Notes: generated from the sequence alone by a model not told the origin. 22,656 nucleotides of DNA from Desulfobacteraceae bacterium (GCA_021162325.1 JAGGYV010000182.1:1-22656); one strand, 5' to 3'. Positions 7,331 through 15,748 are shown, numbered from the stretch's first letter. Program-made: numbers and translations.

Positions 7331-8076
7331 CTGACACACTCCTCATAACCGTATTTTCTGATCCATTTCAAAATTTCCCTGGGGTTCCGCGAACAGCACA
7401 AATGGCCGTTATACAATACCTGACCTTTGTCAGCGGTAATATAATCCAGAATATGACCGGTATGGGTAATGACCAGTGCAGACGTGGTTCTTTTTTTCAA
7501 ATGCGCATGCTCTATCATCCCTCTCGGATGACTAACCCCCCGTTCCAGAAGCGTATTTGCCACCTCGCCCAAAAGGACAATATTTTCTAAATCAACACCG
7601 GACTCCGGCTCATCTAATAAAACCAGGTCTGGTTCCTGAGCCATGAGCTGAAGCATTTCAGACCGCTTAATTTCACCGCCGGAAAAATTTCGATTCACAT
7701 CCCGTTCTAAAAAACTTGTAAAATTTAATATTTCCGCAAGATTTTCAACATCCGCCGGCTTGTTCCTTGCACACAAGGTCACCAATTCCCTTGTTTTAAG
7801 CCCATTGATTGTCGGTGGCCGCTGGAACGAAACCCCGATACCCAGACGTGCACGTTCATAAATCGGCATATAAGTGATGTCTTCGCCTTTGAACGTTATT
7901 TTTCCATGTGTGACGGTATATCCTGAGAATCCGATAATCGTCATCATTAATGATGTTTTGCCGGAGCCGTTGGGCCCAAAAAGAATATGGGTTTCGCCTT
8001 TCGGAATTTCCATATTAATATGATTTAATATTGTTTTCCCGCCGACGTCTACCGCCAAGTCTTCAATAATAAGCAT
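7318..8076 (-). CDS. sufC: SufC-type ABC ATPase for Fe-S cluster assembly
   Basis: The 252-residue cytosolic ABC ATPase powers conformational change in the SufB scaffold. It has Walker A GPNGSGKT at 34-41, a Q-loop region GVSFQRPP, the signature FSGGE, Walker B LVLLDEP followed by the SufC-typical ESGVD D-loop, and an H-loop ITHTG. The C terminus ends with YGYEECVRC, a cysteine pair I associate with the minimal archaeal-type SufC rather than enterobacterial SufC. The ATG at 8076 has only a weak purine-rich GAAAGAAA upstream. It is first of three tightly packed genes (sufC, sufB, HPr-domain protein). A long inverted-repeat element lies just upstream, and no Rrf2/IscR-type regulator gene is in view. 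Confidence 0.93.
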   Translation of the reverse strand: MLIIEDLAVDVGGKTILNHINMEIPKGETHILFGPNGSGKTSLMMTIIGFSGYTVTHGKITFKGEDITYMPIYERARLGIGVSFQRPPTINGLKTRELVTLCARNKPADVENLAEILNFTSFLERDVNRNFSGGEIKRSEMLQLMAQEPDLVLLDEPESGVDLENIVLLGEVANTLLERGVSHPRGMIEHAHLKKRTTSALVITHTGHILDYITADKGQVLYNGHLCCSRNPREILKWIRKYGYEECVRCTM

Positions 8077-8121
8077 GGTATTTCTTTCATTTAATTTTAT
8101 TATGATCTCATAAAAACTTGA

Positions 8122-8261
8122 ATGGCTAAGTTAAAAGTTTCACCAATCCCATAAAATTTGGCAAGGCGTAGTGGTTTTTCAGGCCCGAAATAATACAAGT
8201 CGTATATTGAGGGGCTGAAAAACCACTACAACGCAGTAGATGGAACTTTTAACAACGCCAT
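8122..8261. repeat. Terminal-inverted-repeat element with long central hairpin, between rnpB and sufC
   Basis: The 21-bp ends (8122-8142 and 8241-8261) are inverted repeats matching at about 17 positions around the core GTTAAAAGTT. The centre (8168-8229) folds into a long stem: GTAGTGGTTTTTCAG at 8168-8182 pairs exactly with CTGAAAAACCACTAC at 8215-8229, and pairing continues inward. The ends resemble those of the element at 9613-9759 (ATGGC then GTNAAAAGT). It is probably a non-autonomous mobile or REP-like element and could attenuate read-through into sufC. Confidence 0.75.
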
Positions 8262-8270
8262 TTAAAAAAA

Positions 8271-8682
<412 letters not shown>

Positions 8683-8723
8683 TATTTTTTCATCATCGGA
8701 ACAATTGTAACTGCTCAGGGGTA

Positions 8724-8823
8724 GATAGGCTGTAGACTGAAGGTAAATAGGACAGACGGAATAAGCTGTTTTTTAAAAAATGATTCATTCAGACAGCCCT
8801 TCAGCCTATCCCCCTTCAGTCTA
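8724..8823. repeat. Crossed inverted repeats between the zinc-ribbon gene and rnpB
   Basis: GATAGGCTG (8724-8732) is complementary to CAGCCTATC (8802-8810), and TAGACTGAAGG (8733-8743) is complementary to CCTTCAGTCTA (8813-8823). The order A-B-A'-B' means the two pairings cross, so they could form a pseudoknot or mutually exclusive hairpins. A perfect TTTTTTAAAAAA palindrome (8769-8780) lies between. The block starts 19 bp past the zinc-ribbon gene's stop on the minus strand, so it may serve as its terminator; it also lies upstream of rnpB. Confidence 0.65.
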
Positions 8824-8841
8824 ACTAACCTGAGTAATAAA

Positions 8842-9558
8842 CTATTGTATAACATAAAGCATGCGATGGCAATGAGGACAGGTCTTTAACTCATTTTCCC
8901 GATGCAGTTCATTATACATCTGCGGGGGAATATTCATATTACACCCCATGCAAATACAGTCTTTCACCTGAACGATAGCAATACCACGGGCGAAAGAATT
9001 GACCAATTCATACTGTTTAATCAGCTCGGGCTCAATTTTTGTCAAAATCTTATCCCTTTGGGCCAGCAATTTATCCAAAGACCGACGCCCTGAATCAGCA
9101 TCCGCCTCAAAAACAGATTTTTGCTGATTCATCGCTGCCGCTTCAGTCAGATATTCTGCTTCTTTTTCCTCAACATCGTTTTCAGCGGAATCAATTTTAT
9201 CCAGGCACTCAATGGTTTCATCTTCAATCCGGGAACTTGTTTTTTTAATCTCGTCAATTTCTTTTAGGATTGCCTGATATTCCTTGTTCGTAGTCACCAA
9301 TCGCAACTGTTCTTCTCGCTTTTTGACCCGTTCCTGGTTGGTCTGAATTTCTGCATCATAAGAGCGATAAAGCTTTTTTAATTCTGACAGGCTTTCTTTT
9401 TTAATCAGAATTTTTTCTTCAAATTCTTTTAAACCGGATAAAATCTGCTCAATTTTAACCGGCAATCCATCTATTTCTGATTGAATTTTTGCAACAGCCA
9501 CTTCCTGCTCCTGCAATTCAATCAACAATTCGATCTGATCTCTCGTTATTTTTTTCAT
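8842..9558 (-). CDS. Coiled-coil protein with C-terminal C4 zinc ribbon
   Basis: The 238-residue protein has a long charged, heptad-like coiled-coil region (about 10-180) and a C-terminal zinc ribbon with CMGC at 203-206 and CPHC at 227-230. This is the domain order of the conserved bacterial C4-type zinc-ribbon family often found next to Nif3-like genes. Biochemical function is not established to my knowledge; the ribbon suggests nucleic-acid or protein binding. I chose the ATG at 9558 because family members begin close to the IELLIELQ segment; a TTG at 9579 is also in frame. The Nif3-like gene is upstream and rnpB downstream on the same strand. Confidence 0.85.
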   Translation of the reverse strand: MKKITRDQIELLIELQEQEVAVAKIQSEIDGLPVKIEQILSGLKEFEEKILIKKESLSELKKLYRSYDAEIQTNQERVKKREEQLRLVTTNKEYQAILKEIDEIKKTSSRIEDETIECLDKIDSAENDVEEKEAEYLTEAAAMNQQKSVFEADADSGRRSLDKLLAQRDKILTKIEPELIKQYELVNSFARGIAIVQVKDCICMGCNMNIPPQMYNELHRENELKTCPHCHRMLYVIQ

Positions 9559-9602
9559 AATTACATCCAATAATTTCAATCAACTCATTAATATCATTTT
9601 AT

Positions 9603-9769
9603 TCAATATTGATGGCTTCGTAAAAAGTCCAAATTCTTTGTTGCGCTGCATCCTTCGTCTCTTCAAAGTACGCTAAGTACGAATCATCACTCAGGATTTT
9701 CGCGCCTCAAATTTGGGTCTTTTTTCTTTGCCATCGGAATCCGACTTTTTACGAGTTTGTCAATATTGA
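9603..9769. mobile_element. MITE-like element flanked by a 10-bp direct repeat
   Basis: TCGTAAAAAGTC (9618-9629) and its exact complement GACTTTTTACGA (9743-9754) form terminal inverted repeats. TCAATATTGA, itself a palindrome, occurs immediately outside on each side (9603-9612 and 9760-9769), as expected of a target-site duplication. The roughly 147-bp interior has no reading frame of note. It lies between the Nif3-like gene and the zinc-ribbon gene and resembles non-autonomous elements mobilised in trans. Confidence 0.7.
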
Positions 9770-9779
9770 AAGGCTAAAT

Positions 9780-10598
9780 TCATAAATATTGAAACGGGTC
9801 TTCTTCATCTTTTAAGGCCTCAACATAAACGTCAAGCCCCTTTTCCTTAACCTTCACATCAAGACGGTCGGCAATCAGATCAATCATTATTGATTCAGAT
9901 GCAAAATGCCCCACATCAATTAAGCCGCGATGATTGGCCTGGGCATCTTTGGCATCATGAAATTTCAGATCACCACTAATAAATACATCTGCGTCGGTTG
10001 CAAAAAACTGATCCATTAATCCTGAACCGCTACCTGTACAAACGGCTATTTTTTTCACTGTCATATCCAACGAACCCGAGACTTTCAATGTTGAAAGACC
10101 GAATTTTAATTTTATTTTATCAGAAAATGCCGCTAAATCGATCGGAATTTCCAGTTCACCGACGCGGCCGATACCATGACGACTCTCAACCGAATGCAGT
10201 GGGTGAAGATCATCTGAATGAAGCAAAGTTAAATTTTTAAGTCCTATTTTCTCGGCAAAAAAATCATTCAATCCGCCATGAACGCTATCCAGGTTGGTAT
10301 GGGCTGAAAAAATCGCCAGGCGATGACGGACAGACAAATCAATTATTTCACCCAGCGGGGTGTCAAGAATTAAACTTTTTAAGGGCTTAAATATCAGGGG
10401 ATGATGGGTAATCAGCAGATCCGCATTTTTTTTACATGCCGCTTGAATGACGGATAATGTCGGATCCAGAGCGACGAGTACATGCTTCACCGGCCAGTTC
10501 CGATTTCCGCACTGTAACCCGGAATTATCCCAGTCTTCAGCAAGATGGCCGGGTACCATATCTTCCATTAATGCAATGATATCGTTAACGACACTCAT
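9780..10598 (-). CDS. Nif3-like dinuclear metal centre protein
   Basis: The 272-residue protein belongs to the Nif3/YbgI/YqfO family (annotated in some databases as GTP cyclohydrolase 1 type 2-like). It has the metal-binding LLITHHPLIFK segment with the two adjacent histidines near 65-66, AHTNLD near residue 100, and the C-terminal GDLKFHDAK and DVGHFASE segments that complete the dinuclear site. It is the short form without the central inserted domain of longer homologues. The true reaction is uncertain for the family. A weak GGAT precedes the ATG at 10598. The gene follows a tRNA terminator, so it must have its own promoter or rely on read-through. Confidence 0.92.
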   Translation of the reverse strand: MSVVNDIIALMEDMVPGHLAEDWDNSGLQCGNRNWPVKHVLVALDPTLSVIQAACKKNADLLITHHPLIFKPLKSLILDTPLGEIIDLSVRHRLAIFSAHTNLDSVHGGLNDFFAEKIGLKNLTLLHSDDLHPLHSVESRHGIGRVGELEIPIDLAAFSDKIKLKFGLSTLKVSGSLDMTVKKIAVCTGSGSGLMDQFFATDADVFISGDLKFHDAKDAQANHRGLIDVGHFASESIMIDLIADRLDVKVKEKGLDVYVEALKDEEDPFQYL

Positions 10599-10625
10599 AA
10601 CTAAAATCCATTACTTAAAACAAAT

Positions 10626-10654
10626 AAAAAAAGCGTGAAGTTAAGTCTTCACGC
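10626..10654 (-). terminator. Strong intrinsic terminator after the tRNA (CAU) gene
   Basis: On the minus strand a perfect 8-bp stem, GCGTGAAG (10654-10647) with CTTCACGC (10640-10633) around a six-base loop, is followed by seven T residues (10632-10626). It lies 57 bp past the tRNA 3' end and 28 bp before the Nif3-like start codon. It should end transcripts coming from rpoD and the tRNA. Confidence 0.88.
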
Positions 10655-10710
10655 CTTCATTGGTTTTATTTGAAATGTTGTTTTGCTTTATGTGAATCAT
10701 AGACTGAGTA

Positions 10711-10783
10711 TGGGCCCACCTGGATTCGAACCAGGGACCGACCGGTTATGAGCCGGTGGCTCTGCCAGCTGAGCTATGGGCCC
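10711..10783 (-). tRNA. tRNA with CAU anticodon, probably tRNA-Ile2 (lysidine type)
   Basis: The minus strand folds into a complete 73-nt cloverleaf: acceptor GGGCCCA with TGGGCCC, D-arm AGCTCAGCTGGCAGAGC, anticodon stem ACCGG around loop CTCATAA, and T-arm CCTGG-TTCGAAT-CCAGG. The anticodon is CAU. Elongator Met and Ile2 both use CAU. The C4-G69 and C5-G68 acceptor pairs match those reported as recognition elements for TilS in tRNA-Ile2, so I favour Ile2. CCA is not encoded. It follows rpoD by 73 bp. Confidence 0.9.
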
Positions 10784-10856
10784 GTGATTATATTTTTTGT
10801 AAGTTTTAATTTCTATCTTTTTCATCAATACTTTGTCAAGTGCTATGTTGATTTAA

Positions 10857-12689
10857 TTAATCAATGAAATGTTTTAGTTTGCGGCTCCGTGTAGGATGCC
10901 GCAATTTTCTCAAAGCTTTGGCCTCAATCTGACGAATCCGTTCCCGGGTAACGGCAAAATCACTGCCCACCTCTTCTAATGTGTGATCTGCTTTCTCACC
11001 GATGCCAAAACGCATTCGCAGCACTTTTTCCTCACGAGGCGTCAATGTTGCCAGCACTTTTCGGGTTTGTTCGGATAAATTAAGACTGATGGCTGCTTCA
11101 GACGGAATCATAAACGTCTTGTCTTCAATAAAATCACCCAGATGACTATCATCCTCCTCCCCAATAGGCGTTTCAAGAGATATCGGTTCGCGGGCAATTT
11201 TTAACACCTTTCGAACCTTGTCCAGCGGAACCTCCATTTTTTCGGCAATCTCTTCGGGTGTTGGTTCCCGGCCAAGTTCCTGTACCAAATATCTTGATGT
11301 CCGAATCAGCTTATTAATCGTCTCTATCATATGAACGGGTATACGGATGGTTCTTGCCTGGTCGGCAATGGCACGGGTGATGGCTTGGCGAATCCACCAG
11401 GTTGCGTATGTGCTGAATTTATATCCACGCCGATATTCAAATTTATCAACCGCTTTCATCAACCCGATATTCCCTTCCTGAATTAAATCAAGAAACTGTA
11501 AGCCGCGATTGGTGTATTTTTTGGCAATACTGACCACAAGACGCAGATTGGCTTTAACCAATTCCCCCTTTGCCAATTTTGCCATAAAATGGCCATCTTC
11601 TATGTTGGAAATAACGCGCTTCAGTGTTCGGGTGTCTGCTTTCAGCTCATTTTCCCGCTGATCTATATGAGCAAGAAAGACCCGCAAATCTTTAAAAACA
11701 CAAATGATTTCCTTCTTTTTCGCATCACAGCACTTAACAGCCCATTGAACAAATTTTTTCTCACTGCTATCAAGTTTTTCACGAACATCAACAACCGGCG
11801 CATCAAAAATTGATGCGCACTTAGAAAACACTTTATTTGTGGTATCAAACCATTCCACCTGTTCCATAATCATTTCTTCAATACCGTCGATCACATTGCT
11901 CTCAAGCCGCCACTCTTTAAAAAATTCGAATATTTTACGATTACGACGTCGGATAGACCGTTTAGCCCGTCGCCGCTCGTCATTATCTATCTTTTTTGAT
12001 GAAAAAAGAGTTTCCCTTAATTCCTGATTTTCTTCGTCGATTTGTTTGATCTCGTCAATCATTTCCAGAAATTTTTCAATCTGAATAGATTCATCAACGA
12101 TGGTGTCGCCTTCATCAATATCACGCAATACATGCTTGGGCCGAAGTGTTCCGGCAGCGATCTGATCCCCCAGGTTGATAATACTGTCAACCCCCAGGGT
12201 TGTCTCAAACATGGCTCTTAAAACTTCCTGTTCGCCGGCTTCAATTTTTTTGGCGATAACTATTTCTCCCTCACGGGACAACAACGTCACCATCCCCATC
12301 TCACGCAAATACATTTTAACCGGATCAGTCACCGTGCCATACGTCGAAAGCGAATCTACTTCTTCGGTTTCGGAAATTTTTTCATCATCATTTTTCTTTT
12401 TCGATGCTTTTATTTTCTTTTTTTTCTCAACCACCTCGATGTCATGGTCATCAAACCATAGCAATATTTCATCGATTTGATCAGGCATCATCATCTCATC
12501 AGGAAGCCCTTTGGTGATCTGCGCTATTGTCAAATACCCCTGTTTCTTCCCCTTAGTGACGAGTTTGTCCATTACCTTCTGATGGACATTCTTGGGTTCA
12601 TTCGTTTTTTTAACAGATTTTTTAACAGATTTTTTAACAGGTTTTTTAGCAGGTTTTTTAGCAAGTTTTTTTACAGGCTTTTTTTCCAT
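10857..12689 (-). CDS. rpoD: Primary sigma factor, sigma-70 family
   Basis: The 610-residue housekeeping sigma factor contains region 1.1 (about 35-110), region 1.2 (DPVKMYLREMGMVTLL), a large non-conserved insert rich in charged residues, region 2 (ANLRLVVSIAKKYTNRGL, DLIQEGNIGLMKAVDKF, YKFSTYATWWIRQAI), region 3 and region 4 (LTPREEKVLRMRFGIG, then the VTRERIRQIEAKALRKLRHP helix-turn-helix for the -35 element). The extreme N terminus is unusual: residues 3-30 are seven tandem lysine-rich tetrapeptides. AGGAGG stands nine bases before the ATG at 12689. It lies 61 bp after dnaG, forming a dnaG-rpoD unit that ends with a tRNA gene and a terminator. Confidence 0.97.
   Translation of the reverse strand: MEKKPVKKLAKKPAKKPVKKSVKKSVKKTNEPKNVHQKVMDKLVTKGKKQGYLTIAQITKGLPDEMMMPDQIDEILLWFDDHDIEVVEKKKKIKASKKKNDDEKISETEEVDSLSTYGTVTDPVKMYLREMGMVTLLSREGEIVIAKKIEAGEQEVLRAMFETTLGVDSIINLGDQIAAGTLRPKHVLRDIDEGDTIVDESIQIEKFLEMIDEIKQIDEENQELRETLFSSKKIDNDERRRAKRSIRRRNRKIFEFFKEWRLESNVIDGIEEMIMEQVEWFDTTNKVFSKCASIFDAPVVDVREKLDSSEKKFVQWAVKCCDAKKKEIICVFKDLRVFLAHIDQRENELKADTRTLKRVISNIEDGHFMAKLAKGELVKANLRLVVSIAKKYTNRGLQFLDLIQEGNIGLMKAVDKFEYRRGYKFSTYATWWIRQAITRAIADQARTIRIPVHMIETINKLIRTSRYLVQELGREPTPEEIAEKMEVPLDKVRKVLKIAREPISLETPIGEEDDSHLGDFIEDKTFMIPSEAAISLNLSEQTRKVLATLTPREEKVLRMRFGIGEKADHTLEEVGSDFAVTRERIRQIEAKALRKLRHPTRSRKLKHFID
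12600..12683 (-). repeat. Seven tandem 12-bp units encoding KKxx in rpoD
   Basis: Codons 3-30 of rpoD consist of seven 12-bp units encoding KKPV, KKLA, KKPA, KKPV, KKSV, KKSV and KKTN. The central units are nearly identical in DNA as well as protein. Units of 12 bp preserve the frame when gained or lost, so the length of this basic tail could vary between strains. Confidence 0.85.
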
Positions 12690-12750
12690 AAATTCGTGCC
12701 TCCTGAATACAAAAAATACTTTATATAAAAAATAACCATTTTAATCACTA

Positions 12751-14547
12751 TTATCGTAAACGGTTTACCGATTGTTCCTGTTTTTTTCGTAAAAGTTCGA
12801 ACAACAATTCTTCGTCGTTACTCTCTTGAGCGGATTTAATTTGACTCACTAAGGTGCTTTGCCGTCTTTGGATGCCATTCATAAATTGTGATAACAGTTG
12901 CTCACAAATATTTAAATCCCGACACCCCTCTGAAATAGCCAATGAAGCAATCATGTTTCTATGGTCTAATGATTCAAAGCGATTCATTAATCCGGGAAGA
13001 TCTTCATCCGCATAAATTGGATGTTTGAGCACTATATTGGCAATTTCAATCAGCCGTTTATCAGAAAAATAGTCCAACACCCTTCGCTTTTTAATTTCCG
13101 GCAATATTTCCGGAGATTTCAACATCATAGAAACAATCTGTTTTTCAACTCTGATCATTTCAGATTCGATTAAAAGATCATTTTCTGATAGAGACGGTTC
13201 GTCATTATTATGCTTTAACCAGTTGTTCGGCAGCACTTGATTAAGTCTTTTTTTTCCGGATTTTATTTTTTCAATTATTGCATTTTCATCAACACTCAAG
13301 CGCTCCGAAAGATATTTCACATAAATAGATCTTGCCACATTGTCTTTAATCTCTAATAATGGTTGCTGAAGGTCAGCAATAACCCTGACCTTGCCCTCCA
13401 TGGAAAGGCCATTCGACTTTATCGAGAATTCAATTAAAAATTCGACCATCCCAACTGCATTTTCAGATTCTTTTTCAAACGCACCCCGGCCGAATTCAAA
13501 AATAAAAGAATCCGGATCATATCCTTTGGGCAGGACAATGACAGCCGCATCCATTGCCGCATTCATAAACAGGGGAATACTCCGGCGGGCGGCCTTGAGC
13601 CCGGCCTCATCGGAGTCAAAAACCAGAAATGCCTTTTGCGCAAACCCTCTTCTTAATACACTGATATGTTCAGCGGTAAGGGAGGTCCCAAGTGTAGCAA
13701 CCGTATTTGTGACGCCATGCTGATGGAGTGCGAGCAGGTCAAAGTAGCCTTCAACAATATAAACACATCCTGTTTCACGGGCTTTATTTTTTGCCGCCTG
13801 AGCGCCGTATAACGAACGACTTTTATGATATATAGGGGTTTCAGGCGAATTTAAATATTTTGGTTTTGAGTCATCAAATACCCTGCCGCCAAACCCGATG
13901 ATCTGGTTTGTTACATCAAAAATCGGAAACATCACCCGATTTCTGAACCGATCATAAAAACCGCTGTTTTCCCGAGGAACAACCAGCCCGGTGCTTTCCG
14001 CAAGTGCCTTCGAAATATTTAATTTCCTGAAAAACCGAACTAAATTATCCCATCCGTCCGGTGCAAAGCCAAGACCAAATTGCATAATAATTTCCTGACT
14101 AAAGCCTCTTTTTTCAAGATAAGTCCGGCATTTTTGTCCTGATGAACGGCCGGCAAGCTGGCCTGCATAATATGACATAACCTGCCTGTTTAAGTCGAAC
14201 AACTGCTGTCTCAGAGAAACAGCCTTTTTCTGCGACACCGACATGTTCTGCTCCGGCAGGGCAATCCCATATCTCCGCGCCAAAGACTGTACCGCTTCAA
14301 AAAAATTAATCCCTTCGTGCTTCATCAAAAAACTGAAAACATCCCCTCCGGCACCACATCCAAAACAATGAAAAATTTGTTTTGCAGGACTGACGGTGAA
14401 TGAAGGGGTTTTCTCAGAATGAAACGGGCAAAGACCGACATGGTCTTTGCCCGCTTTTTTTAATACAACCCGCTCAGAAATTATATCTGTAATATTTGCG
14501 GTATTTCTTATTTCCGAAAGTTTTTCTTCAGGAATATGTATCGGCAA
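12751..14547 (-). CDS. dnaG: DNA primase
   Basis: The 598-residue primase synthesises RNA primers at the replication fork. The N-terminal CHC2 zinc site is C40, H43, C61 and C64 (CPFH...CFGC). The catalytic core includes FRNRVMFPIFD and a TOPRIM domain with E266 in VEGYFD and D311/D313 in FDSDEAG; a helical DnaB-interaction region follows (about 435-598). The start is TTG: GGGAGG is placed eight bases before it, and a nearby upstream ATG is out of frame, so the TTG at 14547 decides the N terminus, giving the expected MPIHIPEEKL. It is first in the dnaG-rpoD unit. Confidence 0.97.
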   Translation of the reverse strand: MPIHIPEEKLSEIRNTANITDIISERVVLKKAGKDHVGLCPFHSEKTPSFTVSPAKQIFHCFGCGAGGDVFSFLMKHEGINFFEAVQSLARRYGIALPEQNMSVSQKKAVSLRQQLFDLNRQVMSYYAGQLAGRSSGQKCRTYLEKRGFSQEIIMQFGLGFAPDGWDNLVRFFRKLNISKALAESTGLVVPRENSGFYDRFRNRVMFPIFDVTNQIIGFGGRVFDDSKPKYLNSPETPIYHKSRSLYGAQAAKNKARETGCVYIVEGYFDLLALHQHGVTNTVATLGTSLTAEHISVLRRGFAQKAFLVFDSDEAGLKAARRSIPLFMNAAMDAAVIVLPKGYDPDSFIFEFGRGAFEKESENAVGMVEFLIEFSIKSNGLSMEGKVRVIADLQQPLLEIKDNVARSIYVKYLSERLSVDENAIIEKIKSGKKRLNQVLPNNWLKHNNDEPSLSENDLLIESEMIRVEKQIVSMMLKSPEILPEIKKRRVLDYFSDKRLIEIANIVLKHPIYADEDLPGLMNRFESLDHRNMIASLAISEGCRDLNICEQLLSQFMNGIQRRQSTLVSQIKSAQESNDEELLFELLRKKQEQSVNRLR

Positions 14548-14721
14548 ATACGGTGCCTCCCATCAGGGAATACAAGACGAAAAAAAATTCCGGCATATAC
14601 AACCGGCTATAAGATCTGACCCATTTCAAACATTGACTTTAATATATATTAACCGCCTGATTCTTTTGACGTTAAAACATATTTTGATAACAAAAAAATA
14701 TAATGCTAAAATTCAGGCAAG

Positions 14722-14748
14722 TCAAATAAAAATCATACTTTTATTTGA
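14722..14748 (-). terminator. AT-rich perfect hairpin downstream of hisA
   Basis: TCAAATAAAA (14722-14731) and TTTTATTTGA (14739-14748) form a perfect 10-bp stem with a seven-base loop, 33 bp past the hisA stop on the minus strand. It is a possible terminator, but there is no GC-rich stem and no separate T-run, so this is tentative. The rest of 14548-14780 shows nothing recognisable. Confidence 0.4.
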
Positions 14749-14780
14749 ACCGCCGACCTAAAACCGATAAAATTTAAGAT

Positions 14781-15533
14781 TTACCTATGGCCAGTCATTT
14801 TATCAAGGGAGGTATTGAAAACACCAATTGCCGCCTTCAGGTCCAGGCTTCCGTCATATAATGCCCTGCCGGTTATAACGCCGACAACACCCGAAAATGC
14901 CAACGGTGTCAAATTTTTAATGTCTTCTATGGAAGAGACACCGCCGGATGCAACCACAGGAATTGAAATCGACAATGCAAGTTTTTCAGTCTCCTTTAAA
15001 TTCGGGCCGCTCCGCATACCATCCCGTTCAATATCCGTAAAATTAATCGCTGCCACACCGCAACCTTCAAACTGTCTGGCAAGTTCAACTGCGGTTGTTT
15101 CTGTGGTTTCTGTCCATCCTTCGATGGCGACTTTCCCCCCCATCGCATCAATGCCGACAACAATCCGGTCCGGAAACTCCCGGCAGGCCGTCTTAACCAA
15201 GTCAGGATTTTTAATTGCTTCCGTTCCGATAACCACACGGGAGACACCCTGGGCCATATACATCCTGACGGTCTCAATATCACGGATTCCGCCGCCAACC
15301 TGAATCGGGACGTTCACACGGTCAATAATCTGACGGATGATATCCAGATTTATCGGCCGCTTGTCCACTGCGCCGTCAAGATCGACCACATGAATTAATT
15401 CTGCGCCCTCTTCTTCCCATCGCCTGCCCATTGCCGGCGGGTCGTCAGAGAAAACTGTTTCCGCATCCATTCGGCCCTGAAGGAGCCGGACACACTTGCC
15501 ATTTTTTATATCGATGGCCGGGATTACGATCAT
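14781..15533 (-). CDS. hisA: ProFAR isomerase of histidine biosynthesis
   Basis: HisA, a TIM-barrel isomerase, converts ProFAR to PRFAR, the fourth step of histidine synthesis. The 250-residue product starts MIVIPAIDIKNGKCVRL, containing the catalytic D8; the second Asp is in FTDIERDGM near residue 130, and phosphate-binding motifs GGGIRD and VVASGGVSS are present. I start it at the ATG at 15533 because that is where the family begins; an upstream in-frame ATG at 15566 would add 11 non-conserved residues. GGAG lies about 13 bases upstream of the chosen start. hisB is upstream across a 215-bp gap; hisH and hisF are not beside it. Confidence 0.95.
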   Translation of the reverse strand: MIVIPAIDIKNGKCVRLLQGRMDAETVFSDDPPAMGRRWEEEGAELIHVVDLDGAVDKRPINLDIIRQIIDRVNVPIQVGGGIRDIETVRMYMAQGVSRVVIGTEAIKNPDLVKTACREFPDRIVVGIDAMGGKVAIEGWTETTETTAVELARQFEGCGVAAINFTDIERDGMRSGPNLKETEKLALSISIPVVASGGVSSIEDIKNLTPLAFSGVVGVITGRALYDGSLDLKAAIGVFNTSLDKMTGHR

Positions 15534-15748
15534 ATAAATTTGATATCTCCGTAAAAAGCTTTTCATGGTGACGCATCACCACGGTATGTAAAAATGATTT
15601 ATAAATTATTTCAATCGTTTATAAATGAGTTACCTGGAAATCGTATTTTGGAAGGATTGTTTTCTTAGCGTAATTGTCACCATACGAAAGAAGAAGATAA
15701 AAATTATCCCAAAGCAGATGACGCTATGCTCGATTTATTCCCAGGACA

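Noticed and set aside
14447..14761. Plus-strand open frame of 104 codons overlapping the dnaG start
   Set aside because: It begins inside dnaG in antisense and continues into AT-rich intergenic DNA; no ribosome site or recognisable domain.
14815..15303. Plus-strand open frame of 162 codons
   Set aside because: It is antisense to hisA, whose motifs are complete; the frame is a coding shadow.
15565..15683. Inverted repeat ATGGTGAC...GTCACCAT in the hisB-hisA gap
   Set aside because: Eight-base arms 100 bp apart are expected by chance at this scale, and nothing else about the interval supports an element.
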